Assembly (NCBI GenBank): GCA_030531005.1
Contig: JAUMTW010000002.1
Span: forward strand, 264,190 to 328,189
Reading direction: 5' to 3'
Source: Corynebacterium sp.
GTDB taxonomy: Bacteria > Actinomycetota > Actinomycetes > Mycobacteriales > Mycobacteriaceae
DNA length: 64,000 nt
Of this stretch, positions 17,740 through 26,052 are shown piece by piece. The notes under the pieces are model-generated. The model saw only the letters and a list, made by a program, of their open reading frames with translations. It was not told the DNA's origin and searched no databases. Position numbers and translations under genes: made by a program. Each line of letters begins with the position of its first letter. Within the stretch, counting starts at the first letter, position 1.

Positions 17740-17812
17740 TGCGCCCGGAGGGATTCGAACCCCCAACCTTCTGATCCGTAGTCAGATGCTCTATCCGTTG
17801 AGCTACGGGCGC
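17740..17812 (-). tRNA. tRNA-Arg(ACG), copy 1
   Basis: The acceptor GCGCCCG pairs with CGGGCGC, discriminator A. The anticodon stem TCTGA/TCAGA encloses CTACGGA, giving anticodon ACG, which TadA edits to ICG. Length 73 without CCA. Identical to the copies at 20019 and 23218. Confidence 0.96.
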
Positions 17813-17884
17813 AGCGTTTTCCAACGAAGAGTTAATTTACCGCACCCATGATTAAAGGGCAAAAGCACCCGATATTCTGCGAGA

Positions 17885-19459
17885 CTAAACCACGAGACCG
17901 AAAATTGGCACTGCCAAGAAATAAGTGGTTAACGCTACCAACACGACGGCGATAAGGTTTAACCAAATACCGCCTTTAACCATATCCCCAATCTTCACCA
18001 GACCTGACCCATAAGCAATAGCATTTGGCGGAGTAGCCACTGGCAGCATAAATGCACAGCTACAAGACAAGGCAACTGGAATAGTCAGCAACAAGATATT
18101 TTCATTACCATCAGCATTCAACCCCATACCGATCGCTACGCCAGCCATAATCGGCAAGAAGGTAGCAGCCGTCGCGGTGTTAGAAGTGAATTCGGTAAGC
18201 AATAATATTAAGAAAGCAATCGCACCGATGAGTAAGAATAGCGGCAGCACATCAAAGCCACGAGCTAACTCTCCAATCCACAGAGAGAGTCCAGACTCAG
18301 AAAACATCTTGGAAAGCGCCAAGCCCCCTCCGAAGAGAAGCAACACATCCCATGGCAACTCGTTTGCTGTTTTCCAATCCATCAGGCGGATATGGGTTCC
18401 ACGACCAGCGGGCAATGCAAATAGCAAAAGCGCAGCAGCAAGACCAATTGCAGCGTCCGCAATCTGGATGTCCCAGCCCATATGGTCCAGGAGCAGCGGG
18501 ATAAAGACCCAACTGAATGCAGTAACGGCAAAAATAATAGCAGTACGGATTTCTCCTGAACTCATCTTCCCCATGCCCTGGAGTTCACCACGGATTAAAT
18601 CTCGCCCACCAGGAATATCATCGATTTCGGGCTTAAATACAATCACCAGGATTAGCCAAACAACCACCATGAAAATAATCGTTAGCGGTACGCCCACCAT
18701 CATCCACTGGCTAAAACCAATATGAACAGCATGATTTTCAGCCATATAGGCCACTAATAAAGCATTTGGGACATTGCCAATAATTGTTCCTAAAGAACCA
18801 ATAGAGGCAGAGTAGGCAATGGCAAGCATCAAGGCGGTAACAAAATTCTTCTGCTTTGCCATACCGCCTACACTTTCCGCAGTCAGTTGCAATACTGAGA
18901 CTCCAATCGGCAGCATAACCACAGCAGTCGCTGTATTCGATACCCACATGGATAGAAAACCAGTTGCAATCATGAATCCAGCAATAAGTTGCTTTGGTTT
19001 CGTGCCTACGAGAAGCACCACATTCAGCGCTAGGCGGCGATGCAGGTTCCACCGTTGCATCCCTAATGCCAGGATGAACCCTCCCATAAACAGATAAATC
19101 GTAGGAGAAGCATAAGGGGCAGAGATTTCCCCAATCGGGACTACCTGTGCGAAGGGAAAGATTACTAGGGGAATCATTGCGGTAGCAGCTAATGGGATAG
19201 CCTCTGTCATCCACCAAGCCCCCATTAAAACCGCGACTGCGGCTGTAACCCGCATTGCGTGATAGCTAAATTCAGTATCTGGCTCTAACTGTTGAACAGT
19301 ATCTACTGCGGATTCAGGAAAAATTACATACACAACTACCGCCAGCAGCAGACCGCCGAATAGTCCAATATATTGGTTGCGACGCTCTTTTCCATCACGA
19401 ACCTCGGCGTCTTCAGCCAATGCGCGCGAAGAAGATTCATGAGTAATCGGTGTGCTCAT
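17885..19459 (-). CDS. DASS-family dicarboxylate/Na+ symporter, copy 1 (diverged)
   Basis: A 524-aa transporter of the divalent anion:Na+ symporter family (SLC13/CitT), which takes up C4-dicarboxylates such as succinate, fumarate or malate; C. glutamicum has a comparable DccT protein. Both family SNT motifs are intact (WVSNTATAVVMLPIG, FTSNTATAATFLPIM). The ATG at 19459 has GAGG six bases upstream, as in copy 2. It is one of two tandem paralogues, each downstream of the other's tRNA-Arg. In this copy the conserved IGTPPN loop reads IGNVPN, next to an otherwise unchanged surrounding, so substrate or function may have changed. Confidence 0.88.
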   Translation of the reverse strand: MSTPITHESSSRALAEDAEVRDGKERRNQYIGLFGGLLLAVVVYVIFPESAVDTVQQLEPDTEFSYHAMRVTAAVAVLMGAWWMTEAIPLAATAMIPLVIFPFAQVVPIGEISAPYASPTIYLFMGGFILALGMQRWNLHRRLALNVVLLVGTKPKQLIAGFMIATGFLSMWVSNTATAVVMLPIGVSVLQLTAESVGGMAKQKNFVTALMLAIAYSASIGSLGTIIGNVPNALLVAYMAENHAVHIGFSQWMMVGVPLTIIFMVVVWLILVIVFKPEIDDIPGGRDLIRGELQGMGKMSSGEIRTAIIFAVTAFSWVFIPLLLDHMGWDIQIADAAIGLAAALLLFALPAGRGTHIRLMDWKTANELPWDVLLLFGGGLALSKMFSESGLSLWIGELARGFDVLPLFLLIGAIAFLILLLTEFTSNTATAATFLPIMAGVAIGMGLNADGNENILLLTIPVALSCSCAFMLPVATPPNAIAYGSGLVKIGDMVKGGIWLNLIAVVLVALTTYFLAVPIFGLVV

Positions 19460-20018
19460 AGTAGACCTCATATCTACAAACCTCAGTAGTGAATACGCAC
19501 CATTGCGGCGTAAACGCAACCGATCTGCGGGAAGAACTAACTGGTTACTCCTCCAATGTTAGCGAGATACTCAGTAGATAAAAGGTAAAGGAACGCAAAC
19601 CAGCCCCAGCAGCAGAAGAATATGCACCTCCACCAACGTAGGCATCTGCCTACACCCACGACATTCTTTCACAAGAATAATGATTGTCCACCGCAAAAAT
19701 CCTACAGCGATATCCCCCTATCATCATCAGCTACCAGCAAACGATTCCCAGTTTTGCAGTACTGCAGCTGCTTTATACTCTTTATAACTGTAACCTGCTT
19801 GAGGATCGTCATCATGCTTCCTAGCCTCATTCTCTCCAGAAATCTGCGAGTATGCCGCGGTTGATAGCGCAAGACCTACGGCCCTAATAGAGAAACCATA
19901 TTGCCCAATGCCAATGTATCCACAGTTCATTGCAAAGCATGACCCAAAATTCGAATAATATTTCGATCCTTGGCAAAAGAAAATCCCAGTCACAAAATGT
20001 GACTGGGACTCTAGTTGG
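19460..20018. other. Spacer between DASS copy 1 and the second tRNA-Arg
   Basis: It contains the promoter region of copy 1 and a short palindrome near 19640 (GTAGGCA/TGCCTAC). A possible minus-strand reading frame from 19930 to 19727 (67 codons, MNCGYIGIGQYGF start) has no clear ribosome site and no recognised relative, so I do not call it a gene. The terminator of the second tRNA-Arg occupies the end. Confidence 0.5.
19982..20010 (-). terminator. Terminator of the second tRNA-Arg(ACG)
   Basis: Same stem as at 17702: CCCAGTCACA with TGTGACTGGG, and a T-rich 3' end on the minus strand. Confidence 0.8.
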
Positions 20019-20091
20019 TGCGCCCGGAGGGATTCGAACCCCCAACCTTCTGATCCGTAGTCAGATGCTCTATCCGTTGAGCTACGGGCGC
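20019..20091 (-). tRNA. tRNA-Arg(ACG), copy 2
   Basis: Identical over its whole length to the copies at 17740 and 23218; anticodon ACG. Confidence 0.96.
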
Positions 20092-20162
20092 AGCGTTTTC
20101 CAACGAAGATTCACTTTACCACACCCGCAGCAAAGGGCAAAAAGCCCATTCGAAAGGCAGCT

Positions 20163-21737
20163 TTAGACCACTAGTCCAAAGATCGGCACTGCCAAGAAGT
20201 AGGTCACCAGAGTCACCAAAATAACCGCGATGATATTGAGCCAAACGCCACCTTTAACCATGTCACCAATCTTGACCATGCCTGAGCCATAAGCAATCGC
20301 ATTTGGTGGAGTTGCCACCGGCAACATGAATGCACAGGTACACGACAGTGCAACTGGGATTGTGAGCAGGAGGATGTTCTCATCACCGGCAGCATTCAAA
20401 CCCATACCAATGGCCACACCAGCCATAATCGGCAAGAAAGTAGCCGCCGTTGCGGTATTCGACGTGAACTCGGTAAGCAGCAGTACTAAGACGGCAATAG
20501 CACCAATCAGCAGGATCAATGGCAGAACCTCGAAGCCGCGGGCCAACTCACCAATCCACAATGAGAGGCCAGAGTCCGAGAACATCTTAGACAGTGCCAG
20601 GCCACCGCCAAAGAGCAAAAGCACATCCCACGGCAACTCATTGGCGGTTTTCCAATCCATCAGGCGGATGTGGGTAGCACGACCGGCAGGCAAGGCAAAT
20701 AGTAATAGAGCGGCAGCGATACCGATGGCGGCATCAGCGATCTGTACATCCCAACCGGTTTGCTCTAATACTAATGGCACGAAAACCCACGACACTGCTG
20801 CCAAACCGAAGACTATACCGGTGAGCTTTTCGCCGGTACCCATCTTGCCCATCTTGTCTAACTCTTCGCGAATCAGTTCGCGACCGCCTGGGATCTCATC
20901 GATTTCAGGCTTGAAAACGTTGACCAGCACGAACCAAGCAATGACCATAAATATTGCCGCCAGCGGCACACCAACCATCATCCAACGCCCGAAGCCGATT
21001 TGGATATCGTGGTTTTCAGCCATATAGGCAACCAACAAAGCATTTGGTGGGGTACCGATAATAGTGCCCAGAGAACCAATGGAAGCCGAGTATGCGATGG
21101 CTAACATTAAGCCGGTGGCGAACTTCTTCTGCTTTGCCATACCGCCAACAGTTTCAGCGGTCAGCTGTAGCACAGATACCCCAATTGGCAGCATAACCAC
21201 CGCGGTTGCCGTGTTGGATACCCACATGGATAAAAAGCCCGTGGCAATCATAAAGCCGGCAATCAACTGCTTCGGCTTAGTACCAACGAGGAGCACGACA
21301 TTCAATGCCAGACGGCGATGTAGATTCCAACGCTGCATGCCTAAGGCCAGAATAAAGCCACCCATAAACAGGTAAATTGTCGGCGAAGCATACGGCGCGG
21401 CAATTTCGCCGATGGGTATAACTTGGGCGAAGGGGAAGACGACCAATGGCACCATTGCGGTTGCGGCCAACGGGATTGCTTCCGTCATCCACCACGCGCC
21501 CATCAACACTGCGACCGCAGCAGTCACCCGCATGGCGTGGTAACTAAATTCAGTATCTGGATCCAACTCCCGCACAGTCTCAACCGCCGATTCGGGGAAG
21601 ATCAGATACACCACTACCGCAAGCAGGAGACCACCAAGAAGTCCAATATATTGATTTCGGCGCTCTTTCTCGTCACGTACCTCCGCATCTTCAGCCAATG
21701 CGTGCGAAGAAGATTCATGAGTAATCGGAGTGCTCAT
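20163..21737 (-). CDS. DASS-family dicarboxylate/Na+ symporter, copy 2
   Basis: A 524-aa SLC13-type transporter, the parent-like member of the tandem pair. It keeps every family hallmark: WVSNTATAVVMLPIG, the adjoining IGTPPNALLVAYM loop, and FTSNTATAATFLPIM in the second half, with about eleven membrane segments. The N-terminus is a short hydrophilic stretch (MSTPITHESSSHALAEDAE). The ATG at 21737 follows GAGG by six bases; the frame could extend to 21797 without support. Expected role: sodium-coupled uptake of C4-dicarboxylates. Confidence 0.9.
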   Translation of the reverse strand: MSTPITHESSSHALAEDAEVRDEKERRNQYIGLLGGLLLAVVVYLIFPESAVETVRELDPDTEFSYHAMRVTAAVAVLMGAWWMTEAIPLAATAMVPLVVFPFAQVIPIGEIAAPYASPTIYLFMGGFILALGMQRWNLHRRLALNVVLLVGTKPKQLIAGFMIATGFLSMWVSNTATAVVMLPIGVSVLQLTAETVGGMAKQKKFATGLMLAIAYSASIGSLGTIIGTPPNALLVAYMAENHDIQIGFGRWMMVGVPLAAIFMVIAWFVLVNVFKPEIDEIPGGRELIREELDKMGKMGTGEKLTGIVFGLAAVSWVFVPLVLEQTGWDVQIADAAIGIAAALLLFALPAGRATHIRLMDWKTANELPWDVLLLFGGGLALSKMFSDSGLSLWIGELARGFEVLPLILLIGAIAVLVLLLTEFTSNTATAATFLPIMAGVAIGMGLNAAGDENILLLTIPVALSCTCAFMLPVATPPNAIAYGSGMVKIGDMVKGGVWLNIIAVILVTLVTYFLAVPIFGLVV

Positions 21738-22147
21738 GGTAGACCTCGTATCTACTGGCATCCCAACCGCACCCCTGCCGTACTCGGTCACAAACAAAAG
21801 GTTCCGTGGGGATGAGTCTGACTATTTCTCTTCCCAGTTTACCGAGGTTATACGCAAAGAAAAGACAAAATAGGACAATCTAGCGCAATGCGTCAATCTT
21901 TCATTGTTTATACTGGTCACAGGCCTACATCAACAGGCCTGTGGTGCCACCGCCCTGCAAAAGCCACCCTTGTACAGGGGTAATCAAAGCATAAGAGCAA
22001 CAGAGAAATTAAGGGCTACCCAAGAACTTTGGCAGCAAACCACGCCAGATTAGCACCCCTCGACCGGGTGTGGGATGCTTGACGACACCACTCTTGCCGC
22101 TACCCGACCTGTAGACCGGCATACTACCAAGCCCACAGGAGAACGAA
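21738..22147. other. Spacer between DASS copy 2 and a lipoprotein gene
   Basis: It contains the copy 2 promoter region and a hairpin at 21918-21943. A minus-strand frame at 22009-22266 overlaps the end of the lipoprotein gene in another frame and is not protein-like. Confidence 0.5.
21918..21943. terminator. Hairpin with perfect 9-bp stem
   Basis: CACAGGCCT pairs with AGGCCTGTG over an 8-base loop. There is no T run. It could end the lipoprotein transcript or act in the DASS copy 2 upstream region. Confidence 0.4.
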
Positions 22148-23074
22148 CTATATGGCCCCTGATGCATCAAAACTGTATTCACCCAAAGACAGAACTTGCC
22201 CATCCCAGGAGGCCACCAAAGTATTCGTCGGCGCTGCCTGAACGATATAAGTCTTGCCTGCTTCAAGTTCTACCGCTGGCTGGTCCCAACCTTGCCCCAT
22301 ATTCGAACCCATCCCTTGATCCTTGGCATAATCATAGGCATTACAGTTGCCGCTCTCACAGCCCAAACCGGACATCTGCCAGTATTGGCCACCAGTTACT
22401 TCGCAGACCGAATCAGTAATGCTGCAACGCATCCGCTGCTCACCATTCAGCGCAACTTCCACAAAATCCATGTCATCACCAGATGCATCTACCACATCAC
22501 CAGCAGGCACGTAGCTGCTAAGGTCTAGATTCCAGCCCACAGCATTCATTTCCGGACTCACCTGTAATTGGCCGCCATCATTGTGGTAGGTGAAGGTTTC
22601 CTGATGCACCTCCGCAGCGGAATTACCCGGCAGCAGATATTCCACCTGCAAAGTATCTGCATCAGTCTGAGTCACCCCATCTTCAACAAGCTTGAAAACT
22701 GTATGGTCTTCATTCACCGGCTGCCCATCAATAAACAACGCTAGAAGCGATCCACTAGCGGAGGCGTGAGTACTTTCCACAACATAGCCATCCGCTTGCA
22801 CCCAGGAAAGGCCTTCGCACGAATAGTGATCGTCCACATTTGAAACCATAAAGTGGTAACCTGCACCATCTTCCACTTGTATCAGGTTCCCAACCTGCAA
22901 GGTATCAGTAGTGTTTTGCTGATCATCGGAACACAGAGCCTGTACCCCCGTGCCAGAGTCTATGTCGCCGATTTTTTCTTCTAAACTTCCGCGAGAACAC
23001 GCGGTGGCCAAAAGTGTGACAGCCATGCACAATGCAACGATTTTGCCAGAAAATTTTTTGTCCAATAATGCCAT
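22148..23074 (-). CDS. Secreted lipoprotein of unknown function
   Basis: A 308-aa lipoprotein with the lipobox LLATAC (Cys26), then a mostly beta-rich exported domain with five further cysteines. Near the end CEVTGGQYWQMSG is followed by a cysteine- and glycine-rich segment (CESGNCNAYDYA) and EAGKTYIVQAAPTN. I do not recognise the family; some features recall actinobacterial LppP/LprE-like proteins but this is weak. Transcript is probably leaderless: TATAAT on the minus strand (23081-23086) is six bases before the ATG. It sits alone between DASS copy 2 and the tRNA-Arg/tRNA-Ser pair. Confidence 0.75.
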   Translation of the reverse strand: MALLDKKFSGKIVALCMAVTLLATACSRGSLEEKIGDIDSGTGVQALCSDDQQNTTDTLQVGNLIQVEDGAGYHFMVSNVDDHYSCEGLSWVQADGYVVESTHASASGSLLALFIDGQPVNEDHTVFKLVEDGVTQTDADTLQVEYLLPGNSAAEVHQETFTYHNDGGQLQVSPEMNAVGWNLDLSSYVPAGDVVDASGDDMDFVEVALNGEQRMRCSITDSVCEVTGGQYWQMSGLGCESGNCNAYDYAKDQGMGSNMGQGWDQPAVELEAGKTYIVQAAPTNTLVASWDGQVLSLGEYSFDASGAI

Positions 23075-23080
23075 ATGCGC

Positions 23081-23086
23081 ATTATA
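23081..23086 (-). promoter_or_regulatory. -10 box of a probable leaderless promoter
   Basis: TATAAT on the minus strand, six bases before the lipoprotein ATG. Transcription would begin at or next to the start codon. No clear -35 element. Confidence 0.55.
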
Positions 23087-23182
23087 TCATCTAGTATCCC
23101 CAGGTCATCGGCACAATGAATCAAATAGGCAATCGGGAATAGAGAATTACAGCACAGGTCTACGAACGAAGCAAAGGTAAAA

Positions 23183-23211
23183 CAAAACGCCCCGAGCAAT
23201 TCGGGGCGTTT
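23183..23211 (-). terminator. Terminator of the tRNA-Ser/tRNA-Arg pair
   Basis: On the minus strand AACGCCCCGA pairs with TCGGGGCGTT and is followed by TTGTTTT, right after tRNA-Arg copy 3. Confidence 0.85.
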
Positions 23212-23217
23212 GAGTGG

Positions 23218-23290
23218 TGCGCCCGGAGGGATTCGAACCCCCAACCTTCTGATCCGTAGTCAGATGCTCTATCCGTTGAGCTACGGGCGC
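23218..23290 (-). tRNA. tRNA-Arg(ACG), copy 3
   Basis: Identical to copies 1 and 2; anticodon ACG. It lies 53 bases downstream of tRNA-Ser(GCT) and is likely co-transcribed with it. Confidence 0.96.
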
Positions 23291-23343
23291 ATGCTTCACC
23301 AGGCCCGGTGAAACCCTTCTCTTACCTCAATAAAAGAAGTGAG

Positions 23344-23432
23344 CGGAGGCGAGAGGATTTGAACCTCCGGACTCGCGCAAACAAGTCAACTCCTTAGCAG
23401 GGAGCCCCATTCGGCCGCTCTGGCACGCCTCC
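23344..23432 (-). tRNA. tRNA-Ser(GCT)
   Basis: The acceptor GGAGGCG pairs with CGCCTCC, discriminator G. The anticodon loop is CTGCTAA, giving GCT (reads AGC/AGU). A long variable arm typical for serine is present. Confidence 0.95.
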
Positions 23433-23559
23433 AGCGGTGATCTCGCACAAGGGCGATAACACTAAGTACACATCCTACAATTAAATTCTCGACTATCGCA
23501 AACCATAAAGATGACCTGCACATTCGCCTGAAATAATTCAATAACCGCGAACAAACCGG

Positions 23560-23565
23560 TACACT
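23560..23565 (+). promoter_or_regulatory. -10 box of a probable leaderless promoter
   Basis: TACACT ends six bases before the ATG at 23572; no ribosome-binding site is visible. Confidence 0.45.
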
Positions 23566-23571
23566 ATGACC

Positions 23572-24615
23572 ATGTTCCGCAAAGACCTAGAAAATATCGC
23601 TTCGTACCACGCCGGCAAGAAGATCCCGGATGCTATCAAGCTTTCTTCCAATGAAAGCTCCCATCCCCCAGCTCCGAGTGTGCACCAAGCTATGGCTGAT
23701 GCCGCTGCTGATGCCAACCGTTATCCAGATATAGTCGCTTCCGCGGCCCGCGAACGCATTGCAGCACACCTAGGTCTAAGCGCATCCCAGATTGCCGTCG
23801 GCACTGGCTCTTCTGCTCTGTGCCAGCAATTAGTACAAATCACCTCGTTCCCAGGCGATGAAGTTATCTTCCCGTGGCGCAGTTTCGAGGCTTACCCAAT
23901 CTTCGTCAATGTCGTTGGCGCTACTCCAGTAGCCATTCCATTGACTGCCGACGGTGGCAATGACTTAGATGCCATGGCTGCAGCGATTACTGATAAGACC
24001 AAACTGATCTTCGTCTGCAACCCCAATAACCCCACTGGCACATATGTGACCAAAGAAGAGTTCACCGCGTTCATGGCCAAGGTGCCTGCCAACGTAATCG
24101 TGGCACTGGACGAGGCGTACTTCGAGTATGTCCGCGTAACCGATAGCGTGGTCGCCACCGAGATCTTGGATGACTATCCAAACTTGGTTGGCCTGCGTAC
24201 TTTCTCCAAGGCCTATGGGCTTGCTGGCGCGCGCATTGGTTATGCCTTTGCTACTGCCCCAATTATTGATGCCCTGCAAAAGGTCGCCATCCCATTCAGT
24301 GTGGCAACTGCTGCGCAGCAGGCTGCAATTGCTGCCCTGGATAGCAATGAAGACATGGTGGCTCGTACTGAGGAGTCCATTGCCCAGCGCGACAAGATCG
24401 CTGATTACTTAGGCATTGCTCGTTCCCAAGCTAATTTCGTCTGGATTCCAGCAGATCACAAAGCTGGTGAGCCTACCGAGATCGAGGCTAAGTTAGTTGA
24501 GCACGGCGTGATTGTGCGAGCCTTCCCTGAAGGTGTGCGCGTTTCTATTACTGATGAGCAAGAGATGGATACCTTCATCCAGGCTTGGGAAGCAGCGGGT
24601 CTGCCTCACGCCTGA
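23572..24615 (+). CDS. pat: Aromatic/histidinol-phosphate type aminotransferase
   Basis: A 347-aa fold-type I PLP enzyme of the HisC/Pat group. In corynebacteria the stand-alone relative (AroT/Pat) makes phenylalanine or tyrosine from the keto acids and fits with tyrA in this window. Seen are KLSSNESSHPPAP at the N-terminus, VGTGSSALCQQL, VCNPNNPTGTYV, DEAYFEY with the PLP-contact Asp and Tyr, the Schiff-base lysine in TFSKAYGLAGARIGY and the C-terminal EGVRVSITDEQEM where HisC has xxLRITxG. I prefer the second ATG (23572) since a -10 box sits just upstream of both. A housekeeping hisC would be expected elsewhere. Confidence 0.88.
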   Translation: MFRKDLENIASYHAGKKIPDAIKLSSNESSHPPAPSVHQAMADAAADANRYPDIVASAARERIAAHLGLSASQIAVGTGSSALCQQLVQITSFPGDEVIFPWRSFEAYPIFVNVVGATPVAIPLTADGGNDLDAMAAAITDKTKLIFVCNPNNPTGTYVTKEEFTAFMAKVPANVIVALDEAYFEYVRVTDSVVATEILDDYPNLVGLRTFSKAYGLAGARIGYAFATAPIIDALQKVAIPFSVATAAQQAAIAALDSNEDMVARTEESIAQRDKIADYLGIARSQANFVWIPADHKAGEPTEIEAKLVEHGVIVRAFPEGVRVSITDEQEMDTFIQAWEAAGLPHA

Positions 24616-24788
24616 TTTTCTAGGTTCCATCCGAAGGCCAGTACTACAACCTCACTGTAATGCTGGCCTTTGGCATATGTTGCAGAACGTAGCAGGTCCG
24701 GAATGCGACTCCCTACTCGGGCCACCGAGACGGAAAACGTAGCCAAATCTGGCCAACGTCTGACCCACATATTACTCATACACAACAA

Positions 24789-24822
24789 TAGCCCCCTCAT
24801 CTTTGCAGGTGAGGGGGCTTTT
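24789..24822. terminator. Terminator at the end of tRNA-Ser(TGA)
   Basis: AGCCCCCTCA pairs with TGAGGGGGCT over a 10-base loop. TTTT follows on the plus strand, so it may also stop transcripts from the aminotransferase gene. Confidence 0.75.
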
Positions 24823-24824
24823 GG

Positions 24825-24909
24825 CGGAGGCACAGGGATTTGAACCCTGGGATGGTTTCCCATCGCTGGTTTTCAAGACCAGTACATTCGGCCGCTCTGT
24901 CATACCTCC
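24825..24909 (-). tRNA. tRNA-Ser(TGA)
   Basis: The acceptor GGAGGTA pairs with TGCCTCC (one G-U), discriminator G. The anticodon stem CTGGT/ACCAG encloses CTTGAAA, giving TGA (reads UCA). Long variable arm GCGATGGGAAACCATC. Confidence 0.95.
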
Positions 24910-25017
24910 AGGCTTATGAGGATACTTGTACCGCGCAGATTTTCAAAACACCCCTTATTTCCAAGCCGATACTTGAAACCGCCTCGCTGCCAACATTTTT
25001 TCTTTATGGTGGAGAAT

Positions 25018-26001
25018 ATGAAGGCAATTACCGTAATCTCCACCGGCGACAAAGAGAATCCACCCCAGCTCAAAGTCAGCGACGTCTCGACCCCCACGCT
25101 GCGCCCTGGGGAAGTGCTGGTGCAAGTCCACGCTGCCGGCGTTAACCGCGCAGACCTCCTCCAAGCCGCTGGGCACTATCCCCCACCAGCTGGCGAGTCC
25201 GAAATCATGGGGCTCGAGTGTGCCGGCATCATTGTTGATGCCGGAGACACTGACTGGGAGGAAGGCACCTCGGTTGCAGCTCTATTGGTTGGTGGCGGCT
25301 ATGCCGAATATGTTGCTGTGCCTGCTGGCAGCCTCTTACCGCTTCCGGCAGGCTATAGCTTCGTGGAAGCCGCTTCTATCGTCGAAGTAGCCTGTACGGT
25401 CTGGTCGAACCTGGGCATGCTCACGGGATTAGAGCCAGAGCACACCCTACTCATCCATGGTGGTGCCGGGGGTATTGGCAGTTTTGCCATCCAATTAGCC
25501 AAGCACATTGGAGCAACCGTAGCGGTTACGGCGGGATCGGCAGAGAAACTAGAATACTGCCGAGATCTTGGCGCAGACATCCTCATCAATTATCTCGAGG
25601 AAGACTTCGCAGAGGTCTTAAAGAATCGGTGTGACCGAATCTTGGACATCATTGGTGCGAAATATTTGGATGCCAATATCCGCGCTATGGCGCCCGATGG
25701 CCATCAAGTAACCATCGGCATGCAAGGCGGAGTACAAGGTGAGTTGAATATTGGACGTCTGCTCTCCAAGCGCGGAAGCATTTCCGCCACTGCACTACGC
25801 GCACGCAGTGCTGCTGATAAGGCGCGCATTGTTGCTGACACCAAGGAACATATTTGGCCGCTCTTAGAATCTGGGGTGATTCGCCACACTATTGATCGCA
25901 CCCTGCCGTTGAATGAGGCTGCGACAGCCCATGAGTTACTGCGCTCAGGCACCGCGCGTGGCAAGTTGGTACTCACCGTTGTCGAAAGCGACACCGAATA
26001 G
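25018..26001 (+). CDS. Zinc-independent quinone oxidoreductase (MDR family)
   Basis: A 327-aa medium-chain reductase of the QOR/PIG3 type, which passes electrons from NADPH to quinones or other carbonyls. Motifs are VHAAGVNRADLLQAAGHYPPP, LECAGII, the Rossmann fingerprint HGGAGGIGSFAIQLAKHIGA, and the C-terminal GTARGKLVL. The zinc ligands of alcohol dehydrogenases are absent. The start at 25018 has GGTGGAG close upstream; 25006 is an in-frame alternative. M. tuberculosis has a similar oxidoreductase (Rv3777) at the same place, next to the class V aminotransferase homologue that follows on the other strand. Confidence 0.87.
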   Translation: MKAITVISTGDKENPPQLKVSDVSTPTLRPGEVLVQVHAAGVNRADLLQAAGHYPPPAGESEIMGLECAGIIVDAGDTDWEEGTSVAALLVGGGYAEYVAVPAGSLLPLPAGYSFVEAASIVEVACTVWSNLGMLTGLEPEHTLLIHGGAGGIGSFAIQLAKHIGATVAVTAGSAEKLEYCRDLGADILINYLEEDFAEVLKNRCDRILDIIGAKYLDANIRAMAPDGHQVTIGMQGGVQGELNIGRLLSKRGSISATALRARSAADKARIVADTKEHIWPLLESGVIRHTIDRTLPLNEAATAHELLRSGTARGKLVLTVVESDTE

Positions 26002-26052
26002 CTCACAGCGCAGGATGCTGCTGGGGCAAGGCATCTCAAAGCGTGGCAGCTC

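Larger units (their letters stand above)
17740..21737 (-). repeat. Tandem duplication: tRNA-Arg(ACG) plus DASS transporter
   Basis: The unit terminator-tRNA-spacer-transporter occurs twice (17702-19459 and 19982-21737), offset 2,279 bases at the tRNAs. The transporters have exactly the same length and the spacer after each tRNA starts with the same CAGCGTTTTCCAACGAAG. The tRNAs stay identical while the transporters have drifted at many codons, so the duplication is old. Confidence 0.85.

Noticed and set aside
18177..18725. Plus-strand frame of 182 codons inside DASS copy 1
   Set aside because: It is the antisense shadow of the transporter; its composition is the usual reverse-frame Ser/Ala/Pro pattern and a parallel frame recurs in copy 2 (20326-21027).
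19727..19930. Possible small gene of 67 codons
   Set aside because: No ribosome site, no recognised family and unusual composition; kept only as a remark in the spacer entry.
22009..22266. Minus-strand frame at the end of the lipoprotein gene
   Set aside because: It overlaps the real gene in another frame and offers no better C-terminus, so no frameshift is supported.
17740..23290. Genomic island integrated at tRNA-Arg
   Set aside because: No integrase or phage gene is present and the repeated unit contains only a transporter; tandem duplication explains the repeats.
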